Shown here: piece by piece, positions 5,710 through 6,095 of the stretch
Position numbering within the stretch: position 1 is the stretch's first letter
How the letters are laid out: every line of letters begins with the position of its first letter
Origin: Pseudomonadota bacterium
GTDB lineage: Bacteria > Pseudomonadota > Alphaproteobacteria > Rhizobiales > Xanthobacteraceae
Reading direction: 5' to 3'
DNA: 6,095 nucleotides
NCBI GenBank assembly: GCA_021823875.1
Contig: JAKAMD010000219.1
Span: forward strand, 1-6,095
The notes under the pieces: model-generated
Database searches by the model: none
The model's input: the letters and a program-made list of their open reading frames with translations, nothing else
What the model was told of the DNA's origin: nothing
Position numbers and translations under genes: made by a program

Positions 5710-6095
5710 ATGGCCGGATGGGGCGTGGCGACGAGCGTGGGACGGCGCTTTTCACGGAAGAAACCTGTGTCGGTCGGTTCGGGACGCGAACGTTCTAGGG
5801 TCGCGACCCTGGCACGCGCCGGAGCGCGGCTGGGCGTGGCGGGTTTAGTGCTGTTCGGTGCCATTGGTGAGTTGAAGAACGCCAGCGCCGAAGGCGATAC
5901 CCGCACCCTCTCCTTCCATCACGTTCATACCGGCGAAAGCATCACCGTCACCTTCAAGCGCAACGGCCGTTACGACGAGGCCGCGCTGAAGAAGCTCGAC
6001 TGGTTCATGCGGGACTGGCGCAAAGAAAAAGATACGCGCATGGACCCGCACCTCTACGATATCCTGTGGCAGGTCTATCGCGACGTCGACGCAAC
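5710..6095 (+). CDS. DUF882 (YcbK/MepK-like, M15-type) exported protein, 3' end beyond window
   Basis: The first 128 codons of an envelope protein. After a basic N-terminal region (RRFSRKK at 12-18) there is a hydrophobic segment LGVAGLVLFGAIG (41-53) and a likely signal peptidase site after ASA (58-60), so export is expected. The mature part, GDTRTLSFHHVHTGESITVTFKR, then NGRYDEAALKKLDWFMRDWR and MDPHLYDILWQVYRDVD, is the typical opening of DUF882 proteins. Their E. coli member MepK (YcbK) is a zinc murein endopeptidase that cuts peptidoglycan cross-links. The zinc ligands lie further downstream, outside the window, so activity cannot be checked. The start is uncertain: an in-frame ATG at 5644 would add 22 residues, while a GTG at 5767, preceded by GGAAG, would remove 19 and give a more usual signal peptide length. 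It follows the L,D-transpeptidase after 292 bases with two hairpins, so it may be transcribed separately. Confidence 0.85.
   Translation, partial: MAGWGVATSVGRRFSRKKPVSVGSGRERSRVATLARAGARLGVAGLVLFGAIGELKNASAEGDTRTLSFHHVHTGESITVTFKRNGRYDEAALKKLDWFMRDWRKEKDTRMDPHLYDILWQVYRDVDA

Overview
The window is GC-rich chromosomal DNA that looks like an alphaproteobacterium of the order Hyphomicrobiales (Rhizobiales; a Bradyrhizobium, Rhodopseudomonas or Pseudolabrys-like relative). The reasons are codon use, the protein families present, TTAA-containing intergenic regions that include a full CtrA-type box, and a hairpin repeat after the third gene that closely resembles an intergenic element common in Rhizobiales genomes. 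The taxonomic placement is inference from memory of these families and not a database result.

Layout: (1) 1-1649, minus strand, a 3'-truncated M3-family zinc oligoendopeptidase (PepF). (2) 1650-1872, a divergent intergenic region with a perfect TTAA-N7-TTAA box and a perfect 8-bp inverted repeat just before the next gene. (3) 1873-3396, plus strand, a complete NtrC-type sigma-54 response regulator (receiver, AAA+, Fis-type helix-turn-helix). (4) 3397-3620, a non-coding leader with two TTAACC motifs and a weak promoter candidate. (5) 3621-5417, plus strand, a complete exported L,D-transpeptidase of the YcbB/LdtD architecture. (6) 5418-5709, non-coding, with two strong stem-loops, the first matching the Rhizobiales intergenic repeat. 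(7) 5710-6095, plus strand, the start of a DUF882 (YcbK/MepK-like) exported protein that runs off the window.

How the genes may work together: L,D-transpeptidases make 3-3 cross-links in peptidoglycan, and the E. coli DUF882 protein MepK (YcbK), encoded next to ycbB/ldtD, is a murein endopeptidase that can cut them. Genes 5 and 7 therefore look like a cross-link maker and cleaver pair, with an orphan sigma-54 regulator upstream. Gaps of more than 200 bases with their own hairpins argue against one tight operon. The CtrA-type box raises the possibility that the regulator is under cell-cycle control. I see no mobile element, CRISPR array, tRNA, rRNA or defence system, and no clearly new multi-gene system; the interest lies mainly in the regulatory DNA.
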